Part shown: piece by piece, positions 44,322 to 54,399 of the stretch
Numbering within the stretch: position 1 is the first letter of the stretch
Layout: each line of letters opens with the position of its first letter
Origin: Segetibacter sp.
GTDB lineage: Bacteria; Bacteroidota; Bacteroidia; Chitinophagales; Chitinophagaceae
Reading direction: 5' to 3'
Length of the DNA stretch: 64,000 nucleotides
Assembly (NCBI GenBank): GCA_028288485.1
Contig: JAQBNO010000142.1
Span: 38,184 to 102,183 of the forward strand
The notes under the pieces: model-generated
Seen by the model: the letters and a program-made list of their open reading frames with translations, nothing else
Database searches by the model: none
Told to the model about the DNA's origin: nothing
Translations under genes and position numbers: made by a program

Positions 44322-45745
44322 GCTTTAGGTCTTTTTACAATTTGCGCCACTAACGTAGCCTCTGTAACGATCTTGTCGCCAACAAATATGGTTCCTTTCA
44401 TTTCAACTATTCCCCTTCGAATTGGGTTTAGCAGCTCCATTTTCAAGATAAGCGTATCTCCCGGAACTACTTTTTGTTTGAATTTACAATTGTCGATTTT
44501 CAAAAAATAAGTGTCGTACCGGTCATCGGTATTTCTTGGAATAGCAAGCAAACCACCGGCCTGTGCTAATGCCTCCACCTGTAATACCCCTGGCATTACT
44601 GAATTGCCAGGAAAGTGTCCCTGGAAAAAGGGTTCATTATAAGTAACGTTTTTAATAGCGATTACAACCTTATCCGTAAGTTCCAACACCTTATCGACTA
44701 ATAAAAAGGGGTATCGGTGCGGTAATGTTTTTTCTATTTCCTGTACATCCAAAAGGGGAGGCTTGCAAGGGTCATACTTAGGTACGGCCTGCTTGTTCTT
44801 GTTCTTTTTAATGTGCTCCTTAATCTTCTTCGCAAATTTCACATTGCTTGCATGACCAGGCCTGTTAGCTATAATATGAGCTTTAAAAGGGAAGCCTACC
44901 AAAGCAAGGTCACCAATTACGTCGAGTAACTTATGCCGTGCAGGCTCATTTGGAAACCTTAATTCAAGATTATTTAAAATGCCTTCCGAGCTTATTTTCA
45001 CATCTCTTTTGTCAAACACCTTTGATATTCTTTCTACCTGTGCTTCGCTCACTTCTTTATCAACAACAACTATTGCATTATTGATATCGCCGCCTTTAAT
45101 GAGGTTATTTGCGATAAGCCATTCTAATTCATGAAAAAAGCAGAAAGTTCTGCATGGAGCAATATCAACGTTGAAATTGGAGAGATTTTTTAGCGCCGCG
45201 TGTTGGGTACCTAAAACCGGGCTATTGAAATCGATCAGGGTATTGATACGGTATTCATGATACGGTAATGCCACCATTTCAACCTTTTTCTCTTCATCCG
45301 AAAAGGTGATGTTGTGGTCGATAGTATAATAAATCTTGGGAGCCGATTGTTGTTGAAGTCCTGCTTTTTCGAGGGCTTCAACAAATTGCTGGGCACTTCC
45401 ATCTAAGATAGGTACTTCTTCACCATCAATCTCAATTAGTGCATTGTCAACCTGCATGCCAACAAGCGATGCCATCAAATGTTCCACCGTACTTACCCTT
45501 GCCCCGTTATTCTCCAGGGTGGTACTACGGTTGGTTTCTACTACAAAATCCACATCGGCTTTAACTGTAGGCTGACCGGCAAGGTCGACGCGTTGGAAGA
45601 TGATGCCTGTATTTGGGGCAGCAGGTTTTATACGCATCGTAACCGACTGGCCGGTATGAATGCCTGCTCCTGAAATACTTATTTCTTCATTTATAGTGTG
45701 TTGAAATGTCTGTCCGTTACTAATCATATGCTCCGTAAAGGGCAC
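44318..45745 (-). CDS. lpxC/fabZ: Bifunctional LpxC deacetylase / FabZ dehydratase
   Basis: 475 residues: LpxC in about 1-300 and FabZ in about 325-475. LpxC zinc ligands are in [11 protein letters not shown] and [12 protein letters not shown]. The FabZ active-site His lies in [11 protein letters not shown] and the Glu in VLQVEALAQ after [10 protein letters not shown]. The fusion makes the committed lipid A deacetylation and the 3-hydroxyacyl-ACP dehydration in one chain and is normal for Bacteroidota. Part of the lpxD-lpxC/fabZ-lpxA run. Confidence 0.95.
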   Translation of the reverse strand: MPFTEHMISNGQTFQHTINEEISISGAGIHTGQSVTMRIKPAAPNTGIIFQRVDLAGQPTVKADVDFVVETNRSTTLENNGARVSTVEHLMASLVGMQVDNALIEIDGEEVPILDGSAQQFVEALEKAGLQQQSAPKIYYTIDHNITFSDEEKKVEMVALPYHEYRINTLIDFNSPVLGTQHAALKNLSNFNVDIAPCRTFCFFHELEWLIANNLIKGGDINNAIVVVDKEVSEAQVERISKVFDKRDVKISSEGILNNLELRFPNEPARHKLLDVIGDLALVGFPFKAHIIANRPGHASNVKFAKKIKEHIKKNKNKQAVPKYDPCKPPLLDVQEIEKTLPHRYPFLLVDKVLELTDKVVIAIKNVTYNEPFFQGHFPGNSVMPGVLQVEALAQAGGLLAIPRNTDDRYDTYFLKIDNCKFKQKVVPGDTLILKMELLNPIRRGIVEMKGTIFVGDKIVTEATLVAQIVKRPKA

Positions 45746-45922
45746 GAAAGTATGAAAAGTATCGGATTATATTATAAAGCAAGCAATTATAAATAACAGT
45801 TATAGCTGGCCATAATGGATAGAAACAATACCTTTTGCGGCTGAAAAACCGCAAACGTAAAAATGAACAGCCTTTTCACGTTTTAATTTGACAACTCATT
45901 ATGCTACTAATTCGTCTTGCTC

Positions 45923-46987
45923 TCAGGAGATATGGCTAAGATTGGCTTTCTCTTCGAGTAAAAGTTTTAGCTGGTTTTCGAGTTCTGTCAGCCGCTTTTC
46001 CATCTCGGGCAGGTTGCGTGAGAGCGCCTGGCTTCTTAAGGCGCTCGTATAGTCAAAGGCGGGAGAGCCAGTAACAGCCGAGTTAGGGGTCTTAATAGAT
46101 TTGCTCACACCACTTTGTGCATTTATTTTACTTCCATCTGCAATTTGAATGTGTCCTACAACACCCGCCTGGCCACCGATCATTACATTGTTTCCAATCT
46201 TGGTACTGCCGCTAACACCCGCCTGTGCTGCAATTACAGTATTATTTCCAACTTCTACGTTATGGGCAATTTGGATGAGGTTGTCGAGTTTTGCTCCTGC
46301 CTTAACAATTGTAGAACCAATAGTGGCCCTGTCTATTGTTGCATTAGAGCCTATTTCAACGTTATCTTCAATAATAACGTTGCCGATCTGTGGTACTTTT
46401 TTAAATGAACCGTCCGCTTGCGGAGCAAAACCAAAACCGTCACCACCAATAACAGAACCTGCATGAATGGTGACATTTTTACCGATAATACAATCGTGGT
46501 AAATTTTAACACCAGGATGCAAAATAGTATTCTCCCCGATTTTAACATTATTTCCTATAAATACTCCCGGAAATATTTTTACGTTTTTCGCGATTTCGCT
46601 TGCCTCACCTATATATGCGAACGCACCAATAAAAACATTTTCACCTTTTTTTACTCCCGGGCAAATGAAGCTGGGCTCCTGCACGCCGTTCATTTGTTGC
46701 GTCTTCATTTCCTGGTAATGATGTAATAAGCTGGCAAATGCAGAATATGGATCGGCTACCCTAATTAAAGTTGCGTCAACCTGTTGTTTCAGCTCAAGTT
46801 TATCTGATATAATAATTACCGACGCTTTGGTACTATATAAAAAGTCTTCGTATTTAGGGTTGGCTAAAAATGCAAGTTGCCCGGTTTGTGCTTCTTCAAT
46901 TCTTCCAAAGCCATTAACAGCACTATCAGCATTTCCTTCTATCCTTCCGTTAATTAAAACCGCTACCTGGTTTGCAGTAAATGTCAT
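45923..46987 (-). CDS. lpxD: UDP-3-O-(3-hydroxyacyl)glucosamine N-acyltransferase
   Basis: Start placed at ATG 46987 (MTFTANQVAVLING); six extra residues are possible upstream. About 354 residues. N-terminal uridine-binding domain to about 100, hexapeptide left-handed beta helix with catalytic His in LIQIAHNVEVGNN and a second His in HPGVKIYHDC, then a C-terminal coiled coil (MEKRLTELENQLKLLLEE). Third step of lipid A assembly. The HD-domain gene ends 75 bp upstream. Confidence 0.95.
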   Translation of the reverse strand: MTFTANQVAVLINGRIEGNADSAVNGFGRIEEAQTGQLAFLANPKYEDFLYSTKASVIIISDKLELKQQVDATLIRVADPYSAFASLLHHYQEMKTQQMNGVQEPSFICPGVKKGENVFIGAFAYIGEASEIAKNVKIFPGVFIGNNVKIGENTILHPGVKIYHDCIIGKNVTIHAGSVIGGDGFGFAPQADGSFKKVPQIGNVIIEDNVEIGSNATIDRATIGSTIVKAGAKLDNLIQIAHNVEVGNNTVIAAQAGVSGSTKIGNNVMIGGQAGVVGHIQIADGSKINAQSGVSKSIKTPNSAVTGSPAFDYTSALRSQALSRNLPEMEKRLTELENQLKLLLEEKANLSHIS

Positions 46988-47062
46988 GTTTAAGAATTTT
47001 GCCAAGCTGTTGCATTAGCCGTAATTGAATATTTGAATTGAACTGCAGATTATAGCCCAACA

Positions 47063-48277
47063 CTATTCATAATAACAAATGTAAAATTTTTTTACAGGGC
47101 TTGCCAGAGTTTTATGAATAAGAGCGTTGTCAACTTGTGAAATATTTTTTACCTGGCCGTCTTTAAATAAAATATTAATATGCTCGTCCTTTGTTTTATA
47201 CATCGTGTTTACCAGTTTTCCGGTAAACACAAGGTATCCCGCAGCTGCTTCATCAATGTCAAGCCTTTGACAAGTATCCTTTAATTTTTGTTGCATCAAT
47301 TCTTCGTTAAAAGGTTCTGCCTGGAGTTTAATCTTTAACAACTTTCTATCTAAAATTCCCCTGCATAAGGTGCTTAAAACAATGTCGCTATGATGGCTCC
47401 AGGTTTTGATTGCGTGCATAAAATCAAAATCATCAAGCCGCGCAAAATTCTTCAAAGCTTCATCATCCATTATGCCACTGAAACCTTTAATAAAGTAATC
47501 AACGGCAGTGCCTGTTAACAGGCCTTTGTCTTTCGTGTCATAAATTGTTTGTACCCGTTCAGTTATTTTCACGAGCATATTTTCTGCAGCAAGCACTGTC
47601 TTATGCAGGTATACCTGCCAATACATTAATCGCCTCGCGACCAGGAATTTTTCGATGCTGTAGATAGCTTTTTCTTCCACCATCAGTTCACCGTTGTTTA
47701 CTACCAGCATTTTTAATATCCGGTCATACCCGATCACCCCTTCGCTTACACCGGTAAAAAAACTGTCCCTGGTCAGGTAGTCCATCCGGTCTACATCCAA
47801 CTGCCCGCTTACTAACTGGTGTAAAAACTTCTTTGGATATTTATCGGTAAAAATGTCAATGGCCATTTGAAGTTCCCCACCAAATTCTTCATTCATCAAC
47901 CGCATTATATGTAAGCTCAGCGTTTCGTGATGAATACCGGGGAGTAGAATATTCTCAAGTGCATGACTGAAAGGGCCATGGCCGATATCATGCAATAAAA
48001 TAGCTGCCTTTGCCGCCACTTCTTCTTCCGGGGTTATCTCTACTCCTTTACCGCACAGTTCTGTAATGGCGTTCGACATTAAATGGTACGCTCCTAAAGA
48101 GTGGTGAAACCTTGTGTGCACGGCACCGGGGTAAACAAGATGTGCTAATGCCATTTGGTAGATCCTGCGTAATCTCTGGTAATAGGTGTGAGTGGTTATC
48201 TTAAAAATGAGCGGGTGATTTATCGTAATAAAACCGTAAACAGGATCATTAATAATCTTTCGAGGTAGAGCAGGCAT
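47063..48277 (-). CDS. HD-domain phosphohydrolase (SAMHD1/dGTPase-like)
   Basis: 404 residues. The HD metal site is seen as RFHHSLGAYHL, LLHDIGHGPFSH and the distal Asp in DVDRMDYLTRDSF, as in deoxynucleoside triphosphate triphosphohydrolases and the YdhJ-like group. Cytosolic. It leads the lipid A gene run, a common arrangement in the phylum that may be promoter sharing rather than function. Exact nucleotide substrate not shown. Confidence 0.88.
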   Translation of the reverse strand: MPALPRKIINDPVYGFITINHPLIFKITTHTYYQRLRRIYQMALAHLVYPGAVHTRFHHSLGAYHLMSNAITELCGKGVEITPEEEVAAKAAILLHDIGHGPFSHALENILLPGIHHETLSLHIMRLMNEEFGGELQMAIDIFTDKYPKKFLHQLVSGQLDVDRMDYLTRDSFFTGVSEGVIGYDRILKMLVVNNGELMVEEKAIYSIEKFLVARRLMYWQVYLHKTVLAAENMLVKITERVQTIYDTKDKGLLTGTAVDYFIKGFSGIMDDEALKNFARLDDFDFMHAIKTWSHHSDIVLSTLCRGILDRKLLKIKLQAEPFNEELMQQKLKDTCQRLDIDEAAAGYLVFTGKLVNTMYKTKDEHINILFKDGQVKNISQVDNALIHKTLASPVKKFYICYYE

Positions 48278-48381
48278 TGAAATAGTTGTTGTTAAAATAA
48301 AGATACCTGCGGCAAATCTACAATTGGCTATACTAAAAAGGGTAATTTTGAAACATTGCGCACTAAAATATTGATCATATT

Positions 48382-49941
48382 ATGCTACAGGCGAAAATTT
48401 TATGGGTTGACGATGAAATAGAAAGTTTACAAAGCCAGAAGATATTTTTAGAAAACAAAGGATACGAGGTACACACACTTACCAACGGTTTTGACGCTAT
48501 TGAATATGTAAAAGAAAATGCTGTAGATGTAGTATTGATGGATGAAAGTATGCCCGGCCTTACCGGTTTACAAACTCTTGCACGTATCAAAGAAGTAAAT
48601 TCCCAAATTCCCGTTGTACTTATTACAAAAAATGAGACCGAAAACTTAATGGACGACGCAATTGGTAACGAGATCAGCGACTACCTGATTAAGCCAGTTA
48701 ATCCAAACCAGGTATGGTTAAGTCTTAAGAAAATTATTGACAACCGGCGCCTTGTTGCTGAAAAGACCACCACAGCTTACCAGCAGCAGTTTACGCAGCT
48801 TTTTACGGCACTGAACAACAATCCGGACTACAACGAATGGATGGATATTTATAAGAAGTTGGTCTACTGGGAACTGGAGATGGAAAAAAGTGATAGCCCT
48901 GAAATGCAGGAAATATTGCACAGCCAGAAACAGGAAGCTAATACCGAATTCTTCAAATTCATCAGCCGTAACTATGCTTCGTGGATAGATCCTAAAAACA
49001 GCGCTCCTATAATGAGCAATAATTTGCTTCAATATAAAGTGTTGCCGCATGTTGAAAAAGGAACTCCTACTTTCTTTTTGCTCATCGATAATCTTCGCTT
49101 TGATCAATGGAAAGCTATTCAGCCACTTTTTGCCGAAAACTTCCGGATACTGGAAGAAGAAACTTTTTATAGTATTCTTCCAACCGCAACCCAATATTCA
49201 CGTAACGCTATTTTCAGTGGTTTGCTTCCAATAGATATTGAAAAGCAATTTCCTGTGGAGTGGAAAAATGACGATGAGCAGGGCGGCAAGAACCTGTATG
49301 AAGAAACCTTTTTTAAAGGTCTATTAAAAAGATTGAGAAAGGATAACATGAAATACAGTTATACCAAGGTTGTAAATAATAACGATGCATTACAGATGGC
49401 AAACAATATCCATAATATGATGGGTAACGACCTGAATATTATTATTTACAACTTTGTAGACATGTTAAGCCATGCCCGAACGGAGATGGAGGTACTGAAA
49501 GAGCTCGCAGGTGATGAAACAAGTTACCGTAGCATAACACGCAGTTGGTTTGAACATTCTCCACTTAACCAGGCCCTTAAAAAGATCGCCGATAAAAAGG
49601 TTAATTTAATTCTAGCCACCGACCACGGAACAGTAAAAGTTAAAACACCCTGCAAAGTTATTGGTGATAAACAAACCACTACAAACCTTAGGTATAAGCA
49701 CGGCCGCAATTTAAATTACGAGCCCAAAGAGGTGCTTGCGTTTAAAGACCCAAGGCACGCGGGATTACCAACGCCTAACGTAAATTCTTCTTTTATCTTT
49801 GCTAAGGAGGACGGTTTCTTGTGTTACCCAAATAACTACAATCATTTCGTAAACTATTATCGTAATACCTTTCAACATGGTGGTGTAAGTATGGAAGAAA
49901 TGATTGTACCGGTGATAAAAATGGTGAGTAAGGTTTCTTAG
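48382..49941 (+). CDS. porX: PorX-type response regulator with alkaline phosphatase-fold effector
   Basis: 519 residues. The receiver domain has Asp54 (VVLMDESMPG), acidic residues VDDE near 9-12 and Lys in DYLIKPVN. A helical linker follows, then a PglZ-like alkaline phosphatase-superfamily domain from about residue 215 (FLLIDNLRFDQW, ILPTATQYSRNAIFSG, NFVDMLSHART, ATDHGTVKVK). PorX with sensor PorY controls type IX secretion genes in Bacteroidota and its effector domain hydrolyses oligonucleotide-type substrates. PorY is not in the window. Divergent from the HD gene. Confidence 0.93.
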   Translation: MLQAKILWVDDEIESLQSQKIFLENKGYEVHTLTNGFDAIEYVKENAVDVVLMDESMPGLTGLQTLARIKEVNSQIPVVLITKNETENLMDDAIGNEISDYLIKPVNPNQVWLSLKKIIDNRRLVAEKTTTAYQQQFTQLFTALNNNPDYNEWMDIYKKLVYWELEMEKSDSPEMQEILHSQKQEANTEFFKFISRNYASWIDPKNSAPIMSNNLLQYKVLPHVEKGTPTFFLLIDNLRFDQWKAIQPLFAENFRILEEETFYSILPTATQYSRNAIFSGLLPIDIEKQFPVEWKNDDEQGGKNLYEETFFKGLLKRLRKDNMKYSYTKVVNNNDALQMANNIHNMMGNDLNIIIYNFVDMLSHARTEMEVLKELAGDETSYRSITRSWFEHSPLNQALKKIADKKVNLILATDHGTVKVKTPCKVIGDKQTTTNLRYKHGRNLNYEPKEVLAFKDPRHAGLPTPNVNSSFIFAKEDGFLCYPNNYNHFVNYYRNTFQHGGVSMEEMIVPVIKMVSKVS

Positions 49942-50041
49942 GTGAGTGGGCAACTGTTAACGGGCAATGGTGAAAGCATAATAGATGTTTTTTAGTTAGT
50001 TATTATTGGTCTTCCGTCTGGCTTGCGGTTTTATGTTTGAC

Positions 50042-50098
50042 TTTTTTGGTAGCCGGCATCAATTCTTTCTTCAGCATCCGTTGCGTCGCACACTGCAG
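50042..50098 (-). repeat. Dispersed intergenic element, copy 18
   Basis: Reverse copy: TTTTTTGGTAGCCGGC, CAGCATCCGTTGCGTCGC, ACACTGCAG. It lies in the porX 3' region. A 61-codon minus frame crosses it, but this is probably chance. Confidence 0.88.
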
Positions 50099-50218
50099 CT
50101 TTTGCATTTTAATCATCTTTTCCTGCCGGCTATTTTGTGGATAAGTGATAAAGCAGGTAAGAAGGCATAGAATTATTTTTGCCATCAAAAAAAGAGCGCC
50201 GTATAGCGGCAGAAGCGT

Positions 50219-50527
50219 ATGAAGTACAACCAGGCGACACTCAACAAAATTGAAAAAATATTAGATGAGGGAGAATACGTCGTCCGCTATGAAAGAGGTA
50301 CTTTTCAAAGCGGCTATTGTATTCTTGAAGCTAAAAAAGTGGTAGTATTAAATAGATTTCTAGATGCGGAAGCGCGTATAAATACACTTGTCGATCTTAT
50401 TCCGCAACTCAACATTAATTTCGACCTTCTTACCCTGGAGTCCCAAAAGCTTTACAATGAAATAATTAAGAAGCCTGGCAAAGAAACGGAGGCGCCGAAC
50501 GATCAGCAGGAGTTGGATTTGAAATAG
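50219..50527 (+). CDS. Conserved-looking hypothetical protein (102 aa)
   Basis: No named family recognised. N-terminal helix (ATLNKIEKILDEG), then a beta hairpin YVVRYERGTFQSGYCIL and KKVVVLNRFLD, a helix and an acidic tail. The pattern of a small cytosolic single-domain protein is convincing, with a good start and normal composition. It lies between porX and the MBL hydrolase on the same strand. Confidence 0.75.
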   Translation: MKYNQATLNKIEKILDEGEYVVRYERGTFQSGYCILEAKKVVVLNRFLDAEARINTLVDLIPQLNINFDLLTLESQKLYNEIIKKPGKETEAPNDQQELDLK

Positions 50528-50834
50528 TGTTAGTGTCGGCATTTTATCCAATCGCTGTAATCTTCGCAATCGCCACCTTCGTCGTGATAGTATTCGAAAG
50601 TTTACGGCCCATGCTTATTTTTTGGGGTTTTGCATGAAAAAGTATCATCATTGTTCCTATAGAACAGTTTAATCCGCAAAAAAAAAGCTTCTTAAAGATC
50701 CATCACACAAAACGGAGCGTCGCAAGAATGATGAATATTAACAAATGCGTGGATCCTAAAAATAAATACCATCATCCATGAACTAATAGTACTTTCTCTT
50801 TCAGAAGATTGTCATTTTCCTGTAGGTTTGTAAA
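50528..50834. other. Intergenic stretch with one repeat copy
   Basis: No gene. It contains copy 19 of the 58-bp element and the promoter region of the MBL gene (start GTG 50835). Confidence 0.45.
50709..50766 (+). repeat. Dispersed intergenic element, copy 19 (GAGCGTCGCAA type)
   Basis: Forward copy: AAAACGGAGCGTCGCAAG, AATGATGAATATT, GATCCTAAAAATAAA. It is 95% alike with copy 17 in the first 20 bases. Tail 68 bp from the MBL start. Confidence 0.82.
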
Positions 50835-51611
50835 GTGACCTATCCAACCTTAACGATAACCTTTCTTGGTACTGGCACCAGCACCGGTGTACCAATGGTT
50901 GCCTGCGAATGTGAAGTTTGTACTTCTGAAAACCCTAATGATGCAAGGTTACGAAGCAGCATTATGGTTCAATCGTCAACTACAACCCTGGTAATTGACG
51001 CAACACCTGATTTCAGGTACCAAATGCTGCGTGAAAAGGTAAAGCACCTCGATGCACTGCTTGTAACGCACCCCCACAAAGATCATATTGCCGGAATCGA
51101 CGACACGCGCCCTTTCCAGTTTTTTTCGCACAAGCCTACCGAGATTTATGGAAATAAAATGTCGCTCGATGGAGTGGCTAAGGAGATACCTTATTCATTT
51201 CAACAACTTAAATACCCCGGTATTCCTAAAATTAACCTGAATGAAATAACTTTAGCCTCCTTTATTGTGGGTGATATTCCCGTTACTCCCATACTTGTTT
51301 GGCATTACAAGATGCCCGTGTACGGTTTTAGATTTGGAAATTTTACGTATATTACTGATGCGAATAATATCGATGCATCTGAAAAAGAGAAAATTAAAGG
51401 AAGTGAAGTTCTTGTATTAAATGCATTAAGGAACGAACCACACATTTCTCATTTTACGTTACAGGAAGCGGTTGATTTGGTAAAGGAGCTTGGGGTGCCA
51501 AAAGCGTATTTTACGCATATAAGCCACCAACTGGGTTTGCACGAGATAGTAAATGCAGAGCTGCCCCGGGGAATATCATTGGCATATGATGGATTAAAGA
51601 TTGAAGTTTAA
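50835..51611 (+). CDS. MBL-fold phosphodiesterase-like hydrolase (PhnP/RNase Z-like)
   Basis: 258 residues starting at GTG 50835 (TYPTLTITFLGTGTSTGVP). The GTGTSxGxP opening, a Cys pair (CECEVC), the zinc motif HPHKDHIAGIDD and late His residues (TDANNI, EPHISHF, THISHQLG) fit the PhnP-like group of cyclic phosphodiesterases related to RNase Z. Cytosolic. It likely hydrolyses a small cyclic phosphate or RNA-type diester; the substrate is unknown. Confidence 0.87.
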   Translation: MTYPTLTITFLGTGTSTGVPMVACECEVCTSENPNDARLRSSIMVQSSTTTLVIDATPDFRYQMLREKVKHLDALLVTHPHKDHIAGIDDTRPFQFFSHKPTEIYGNKMSLDGVAKEIPYSFQQLKYPGIPKINLNEITLASFIVGDIPVTPILVWHYKMPVYGFRFGNFTYITDANNIDASEKEKIKGSEVLVLNALRNEPHISHFTLQEAVDLVKELGVPKAYFTHISHQLGLHEIVNAELPRGISLAYDGLKIEV

Positions 51612-51653
51612 GTCAGCCGCCGCCCGAATAATAACTGTATTAAACAGTTCTAT

Positions 51654-52616
51654 ATGAATTATCGGTGGCGCAATATTGTTAAAGATTATTTTACTTTTTC
51701 TAAGAGAGAAAGAAACGGCATTATTATAATGTTTTTTCTTCTTGCAGGTATTGTTCTTTTTTTCAGGCTGGTTCCGGGAAAGAGGGCGACAATCAATAAA
51801 GATGCTTTTCAACAAGAACTTGCTCAATTAAAGATTTCAATTGACAGCTCAAACAGCAACAAAAGGTACCCACAGGAAGATTACCATGCTGATTATTCTC
51901 AACCTAAAGCTTACGGTGGCTATGATAACTTCAAGGGAGAGTTATTTTCTTTTGATCCTAACACACTCGACGCAGCAGGTTGGAAAAGGTTAGGAATAAG
52001 AGATAAAACGATCAACACGATTCAAAATTTTCTGGCGAAAGGATATAAATTCCGGAATCCTTCAGATATTCAAAAGATTTACGGACTTAGAAAAGAGGAT
52101 GCACAAAGGCTTATGCCATATGTACAAATAACTGCACATGAAGATAATGCGACCGGCTCATTTGCAGCCTCCAATGCTGCAAAACATATGGCAAAACCTG
52201 CTGAGAAAGTTTACACTCCAAAAATTATAGACATCAATACCGCTGATACATCTGCTTTTATCTCGTTGCCTGGTATTGGAAGCAAATTAGCATCACGTAT
52301 TGTAAGTTTCCGTGATAAATTAGGAGGCTTTAGTTCTGTTAATCAACTTGCAGAAACTTACGGCTTACCTGACAGTACTTTTCAACAGGTAAAAGCTCGT
52401 TTACAATGTGATAATCCGGCTTTAAGAACTATAAACATCAATACTGCCGAAGTTGGCGAGCTGCGTACCCATCCATACCTGAAATGGAATATTGCTAATG
52501 CAATTATTAATTACCGCAAGCAACACGGTAATTATAAGTCAATAGAAGAACTAAAAAAAATTGACATAATAACTGATGATCTCTTCAATAAAATCGCTCC
52601 ATATCTCGTTTTATAA
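51654..52616 (+). CDS. Helix-hairpin-helix protein with one membrane anchor (ComEA-like)
   Basis: 320 residues. One membrane helix at about 22-40 (GIIIMFFLLAGIVLFF) after a charged start. Three HhH modules follow: PNTLDAAGWKRLGIRDKTIN, DTSAFISLPGIGSKLASRIV and NTAEVGELRTHPYLKWNIAN. ComEA-type proteins bind double-stranded DNA in the periplasm for uptake. A general DNA-binding role fits the folds, but a natural transformation role is inference. It lies 42 bp after the MBL gene. Confidence 0.87.
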   Translation: MNYRWRNIVKDYFTFSKRERNGIIIMFFLLAGIVLFFRLVPGKRATINKDAFQQELAQLKISIDSSNSNKRYPQEDYHADYSQPKAYGGYDNFKGELFSFDPNTLDAAGWKRLGIRDKTINTIQNFLAKGYKFRNPSDIQKIYGLRKEDAQRLMPYVQITAHEDNATGSFAASNAAKHMAKPAEKVYTPKIIDINTADTSAFISLPGIGSKLASRIVSFRDKLGGFSSVNQLAETYGLPDSTFQQVKARLQCDNPALRTININTAEVGELRTHPYLKWNIANAIINYRKQHGNYKSIEELKKIDIITDDLFNKIAPYLVL

Positions 52617-52690
52617 TTTATGCAACAAAGTACCTTTCTAAATTGCGATAGGTTTTCCTGTATTTTTGTTTTATCTAAACGAGTGAGCGC

Positions 52691-53830
52691 ATGAATTTTG
52701 ACGTTTCGGAATTGACACAACAGGTTTCGCAAACAGCCCGCGATTTTGCTTTGCAGCATATTAAGCCGAACGTAATGAAATGGGATGAGACTCAGGAATT
52801 CCCGGTTGAATTATTTAAAAGATTGGGAGAATTGGGACTAATGGGCGTTTTGGTTCCGGAAGAGTATGGTGGAGCGGGATTATCTTATTATGAATACAAT
52901 GCGATAATACAGGAGATCTCTAAAGTTTGCGGTTCAATTGGGTTAAGCGTTGCTGCCCACAATTCTTTATGTACAGGACATATTTTACTATTTGGGAGTG
53001 AAGGGCAGAAGAGAAAATACCTGCCAAAACTAGCTGTTGCAGAATTTATAGGAGCGTGGGGATTAACGGAGGCAAATACCGGTAGCGATGCAGGTAATAT
53101 GAAAACAACCGCAGTAAGGGAAGGGGATGAATGGATATTAAACGGAACAAAGAACTGGATAACCCATGGTATTTCGGGAGATGTTGCAGTGATCCTTGCA
53201 CGTACAGGTGAAGTAAGAACCAGTGGTAACAGCACCGCATTTATCGTTGAAAAGGGAACGCAGGGATTTTCAGGAGGTAAAAAAGAAAATAAACTGGGAA
53301 TGCGTGCGAGCGAAACGGCAGAAATAATTTTTGATAATTGCCGTATCAGCGATTCTCAAAGGATAGGTGAGGTTGGCGATGGTTTTCGACAGGCCATGAA
53401 AGTATTGGATGGTGGAAGAATTTCTATAGCAGCTCTAAGTTTAGGAATTGCGAAAGGTGCATTTGAAGCAGCGTTACAATATTCGAAAGAACGCCACCAG
53501 TTTGATAAACCCATTTCCAGTTTCCAGGGTATTAGTTTTAAACTGGCAGATATGGCGACCGAGATCCAGGCCGCGGAATTATTGATACAAAAGGCGTGTG
53601 ACTTAAAAATAAAAGGAGAAAAAGTTACAAAACATGCTGCAATGGCTAAATATTATGCAAGTGAGGTAGCGGTAAAGGTGTCAAACGATGCAGTTCAAAT
53701 TTTCGGAGGATATGGGTATACCAAGGATTTTCCGGTGGAAAAATTTTACCGTGATTCTAAACTCTGTACAATAGGTGAGGGAACCAGCGAAATTCAAAAA
53801 ATAGTAATCGCAAGAGAAGCTTTGTCGTAG
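52691..53830 (+). CDS. Acyl-CoA dehydrogenase
   Basis: 379 residues, full length. Flavin-binding signature [25 protein letters not shown], the catalytic Glu in [16 protein letters not shown] and [18 protein letters not shown] at the C-terminus. It oxidises an acyl-CoA at C2-C3 using FAD, with electrons passed to ETF. Best resembles short/medium-chain enzymes. Own terminator hairpin follows. Confidence 0.93.
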   Translation: MNFDVSELTQQVSQTARDFALQHIKPNVMKWDETQEFPVELFKRLGELGLMGVLVPEEYGGAGLSYYEYNAIIQEISKVCGSIGLSVAAHNSLCTGHILLFGSEGQKRKYLPKLAVAEFIGAWGLTEANTGSDAGNMKTTAVREGDEWILNGTKNWITHGISGDVAVILARTGEVRTSGNSTAFIVEKGTQGFSGGKKENKLGMRASETAEIIFDNCRISDSQRIGEVGDGFRQAMKVLDGGRISIAALSLGIAKGAFEAALQYSKERHQFDKPISSFQGISFKLADMATEIQAAELLIQKACDLKIKGEKVTKHAAMAKYYASEVAVKVSNDAVQIFGGYGYTKDFPVEKFYRDSKLCTIGEGTSEIQKIVIAREALS

Positions 53831-53855
53831 TTTTTGTTTAACTCTTACTGGATTT

Positions 53856-53922
53856 AAAACTGGCATTAAAGCGTTAAGATAAGAGATTGTAAAAATCCTA
53901 ACGCTTTAATGCCAGTTTTTTA
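53856..53922. terminator. Long bidirectional terminator
   Basis: Arms of about 25 bp (AAAACTGGCATTAAAGCG … CGCTTTAATGCCAGTTTT) with one bulge and an A/T-run at each end, between two converging genes. Confidence 0.9.
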
Positions 53923-53924
53923 TA

Positions 53925-54122
53925 TTATAACCCGAAGCCACCTAATCCAGAGCCCGCAGATCCTGAGTTACTGTTTGATCCCCCTGTAAACATTTGATCG
54001 ACTGCGCCACCTAGCATGGGAAATTTCTCTTTTACAAAGTCTGCAATTGTTTCAAGCGCTTTTTGAGCCTGCTCTGGAGTGAGGTTTGCCTGTGTTGTGA
54101 GACGTTCTATTATTTCATTCAT
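53925..54122 (-). CDS. Small hypothetical protein, Gly/Ser-rich tail (65 aa)
   Basis: Start chosen at ATG 54122 (MNEIIERLTTQANLTPEQAQ); a longer frame adds 10 residues. Two amphipathic helices (to KEKFPMLGGAVDQMF) followed by a flexible tail ending GLGGFGL. It resembles short DUF2267-like helical proteins, but the match is weak. Role unknown. Confidence 0.65.
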   Translation of the reverse strand: MNEIIERLTTQANLTPEQAQKALETIADFVKEKFPMLGGAVDQMFTGGSNSNSGSAGSGLGGFGL

Positions 54123-54269
54123 AATTAAAAATTTGTTTTGCAATTTACTCAATAGTTTAAAATACTATTCCAGATATTATTTGCCCGTATATTATGCAAC
54201 AATTGGAATACGGAGGACACCAAGGATTTACACAAAGGCGCAAACAAAAAGGTCAATAAAGGTTTGTGG

Positions 54270-54328
54270 TTGAAGAGTGCGACGCAACAGTAGCCTGAAT
54301 AGCGGGTAAATGCTTGCTCCACAAAAAA
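54270..54328 (+). repeat. Dispersed intergenic element, copy 20
   Basis: Forward copy: GAAGAGTGCGACGCAACAG, CTGAATAGCGGG, GCTCCACAAAAAA. Tail 71 bp from the clpX stop, just before the clpX terminator. Confidence 0.88.
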
Positions 54329-54355
54329 TTCTTATAGTAAGGTTCGTAAAATACA

Positions 54356-54382
54356 AAAGCCCTGAACTTCTCCAGGGCTTTT
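54356..54382 (-). terminator. clpX terminator
   Basis: AAAAGCCCTG / CAGGGCTTTT stem with a 7-nt loop, about 18 bp after the clpX stop. Confidence 0.88.
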
Positions 54383-54399
54383 ACACAATTATATTCAGA

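Noticed and set aside
50003..50188. 61-codon minus frame with a hydrophobic start (MAKIILCLLTCFITYPQ)
   Set aside because: Its second half is the 58-bp element read as protein, and the 5' end faces the next gene closely. A remnant signal peptide cannot be excluded, but coding is not supported.
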